Assembly (NCBI GenBank): GCA_002305255.1
Contig: DBQN01000094.1
Span: 1-7,015 of the forward strand
Source of the DNA: Firmicutes bacterium UBA1393
GTDB taxonomy: Bacteria > Bacillota > DTU025
DNA: 7,015 nt
Direction of reading: 5' to 3'
The notes below the pieces were generated by a model. That model searched no databases. It worked only from the letters and a program-made list of their open reading frames with translations, and was not told the origin of the DNA. Below are positions 6,091-7,015 of the stretch, piece after piece. Each line of letters starts with the position of its first letter. Position 1 is the stretch's first letter. The position numbers and the translations under genes are program-made.

Positions 6091-6923
6091 TGCACTCCAT
6101 CAAGAGGGCCAAGGCCTGGGACGCAGTCGCAATCACCATTGTGGCAATCATGGCGGTGTTGTCGCTGATGCCACTGTACTGGATGGTCGTCACCGCCATA
6201 ACTCCGCCTACGCTGGTGATGAAGCTGCCGCCCGATCTCATCCCCAAGAACCCTACGCTGCGCAACTTCCAGGACCTCTTTACGCGAAAGTTGCTGGGGC
6301 GGTGGACGCTGAACAGTGCCATAGTGTCAGTGACTGTCACCTTCGCGCAGCTGGCCGTCGCATCCCTCGCAGGCTATGCCTTTGCCAAGAAGCAGTTCTT
6401 CGCGAAGAACATTCTGTTCTGGCTGTACGTCGGATCCATGATGGTGCCGGGGCAGGTTACGCTCATACCCCGGTACATCTTGATGGCCAGGATGAAGCTG
6501 CCTAACACCTATGCAGGTCTCATCCTGCCAGCCGTAGCGGCGCCTCTGGGGGTGTTCCTCATGAAGCAGTTCATGCAGAGCATCCCCGGTGAGATCATAG
6601 ACGCAGGCAGGATCGACGGTGCATCAGAGATCGGCGTGTTCACGCGGCTCGTCGTGCCTCTCGCCAAGCCTGCCATGGCCGTGCTGGGCATCTTCACCTT
6701 CGTAGGCGAATGGAACGATTTTCTGTGGCCTCTGGTCATCACGAACTCGTCGGAGATGCGGACCTTGCAGGTGGGTCTGTCCACACTGCAGGAAGAGGTT
6801 CCGATGGCCTTCGGCACCCTCATGGCCGGCGCCACCTTCGCTGCCATTCCCATCACGATAGTGTTCCTCATCTTCCAGCGCTACTTCCTTAAGGGGCTGA
6901 CAGTGGGGGCGCTCAAAGGATGA
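6090..6923 (+). CDS. Carbohydrate ABC transporter permease, MalG/UgpE type
   Basis: A 277-residue partner of the preceding permease. Six hydrophobic segments lie near 11-36, 74-98, 107-131, 139-160, 194-216 and 242-265. The EAA loop is present in variant form: DAGRIDGASEIGVFTRLVVP (171-190), with DAG replacing the usual EAA but the RIDGA core and closing VP-L intact. Other family marks are the MMVPGQVTLIP segment (117-127), NTYAGLILP (139-147) and GEWNDFLWPL (206-215). ATG 6090 overlaps the upstream TGA by one base (TGATG). AGGAGGT at 6074-6080 lies nine bases upstream, inside the last codons of the first permease. A TTG at 6087 is also in frame but the ATG is preferred. The next gene starts in an ATGA overlap with this stop. 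Confidence 0.93.
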   Translation: MHSIKRAKAWDAVAITIVAIMAVLSLMPLYWMVVTAITPPTLVMKLPPDLIPKNPTLRNFQDLFTRKLLGRWTLNSAIVSVTVTFAQLAVASLAGYAFAKKQFFAKNILFWLYVGSMMVPGQVTLIPRYILMARMKLPNTYAGLILPAVAAPLGVFLMKQFMQSIPGEIIDAGRIDGASEIGVFTRLVVPLAKPAMAVLGIFTFVGEWNDFLWPLVITNSSEMRTLQVGLSTLQEEVPMAFGTLMAGATFAAIPITIVFLIFQRYFLKGLTVGALKG

Positions 6924-7015
6924 CGGGATTTGCCGGGTTCGACCGTGAGAGGCTAGATCACGCAGTCGGCCTAGTAAAGCAGGGTTGCGCTAAGGGCGCG
7001 TACCCAGGAGCCGTA
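6920..7015 (+). CDS. Start of a gene cut by the right edge; possible beta-lactamase-fold serine hydrolase
   Basis: ATG at 6920 overlaps the permease TGA (ATGA), and the frame is open for all 32 codons to the edge. The visible protein begins MTGFAGFDRERLDHAVGLV and ends with KGAYPGAV. A short amphipathic helix followed by a Gly-x-x-Pro-Gly-Ala-Val strand is how many class C beta-lactamase/DD-peptidase/esterase-like serine hydrolases begin (compare the usual FSPERL...GxxPGAV). The catalytic SxxK would lie further downstream and is not in the window, so the family call is tentative. Its coupling to the transporter genes makes a role in processing the imported compound plausible. Gene presence is more certain than its function. 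Confidence 0.55.
   Translation, partial: MTGFAGFDRERLDHAVGLVKQGCAKGAYPGAV

Overview
The window looks like a piece of a GC-rich bacterial chromosome. Strong AGGAGG-type ribosome binding sites, frequent GTG starts and tightly overlapping genes fit a high-GC member of the Bacillota or a related lineage, but no phylum-level marker is present. The phosphoglucose isomerase is of the long form (about 550 residues). The solute-binding protein has a plain Sec signal with no lipobox. Neither is typical of a low-GC monoderm Firmicute, so the assignment stays open.

Layout, left to right. Bases 1-229 hold no gene I can support; they form a possible leader for the first gene. A class I SAM-dependent methyltransferase (230-979, +) follows, in visibly AT-richer DNA than its neighbours. 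A short convergent gap with a perfect 9-bp inverted repeat (1003-1032) separates it from a minus-strand pair: a HAD-superfamily hydrolase (3632-2700) and glucose-6-phosphate isomerase pgi (2728-1055). The hydrolase is transcribed first. Its 3' end overlaps the pgi start by 29 bases and carries the pgi ribosome binding site.

A 127-bp divergent intergenic region (3633-3759) leads into a plus-strand operon for a CUT1-type carbohydrate ABC importer: solute-binding protein (3760-5124), MalF/UgpA-type permease (5206-6090) and MalG/UgpE-type permease (6090-6923). A strong 16-bp hairpin lies between the binding-protein and permease genes. The operon continues through an ATGA overlap into a gene cut by the right edge (from 6920), whose first 32 residues resemble the start of a beta-lactamase-fold serine hydrolase. 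No ATPase subunit is present.

The importer would bring in a sugar or glycoside, and pgi interconverts glucose-6-phosphate and fructose-6-phosphate. The divergent arrangement hints at, but does not prove, shared sugar-related regulation. I see no mobile element, tRNA, rRNA or CRISPR array. I do not see clear evidence of a new biological system; the points worth a second look are the intergenic hairpin, the possible hydrolase partner of the transporter, the methyltransferase leader and several start-site corrections.
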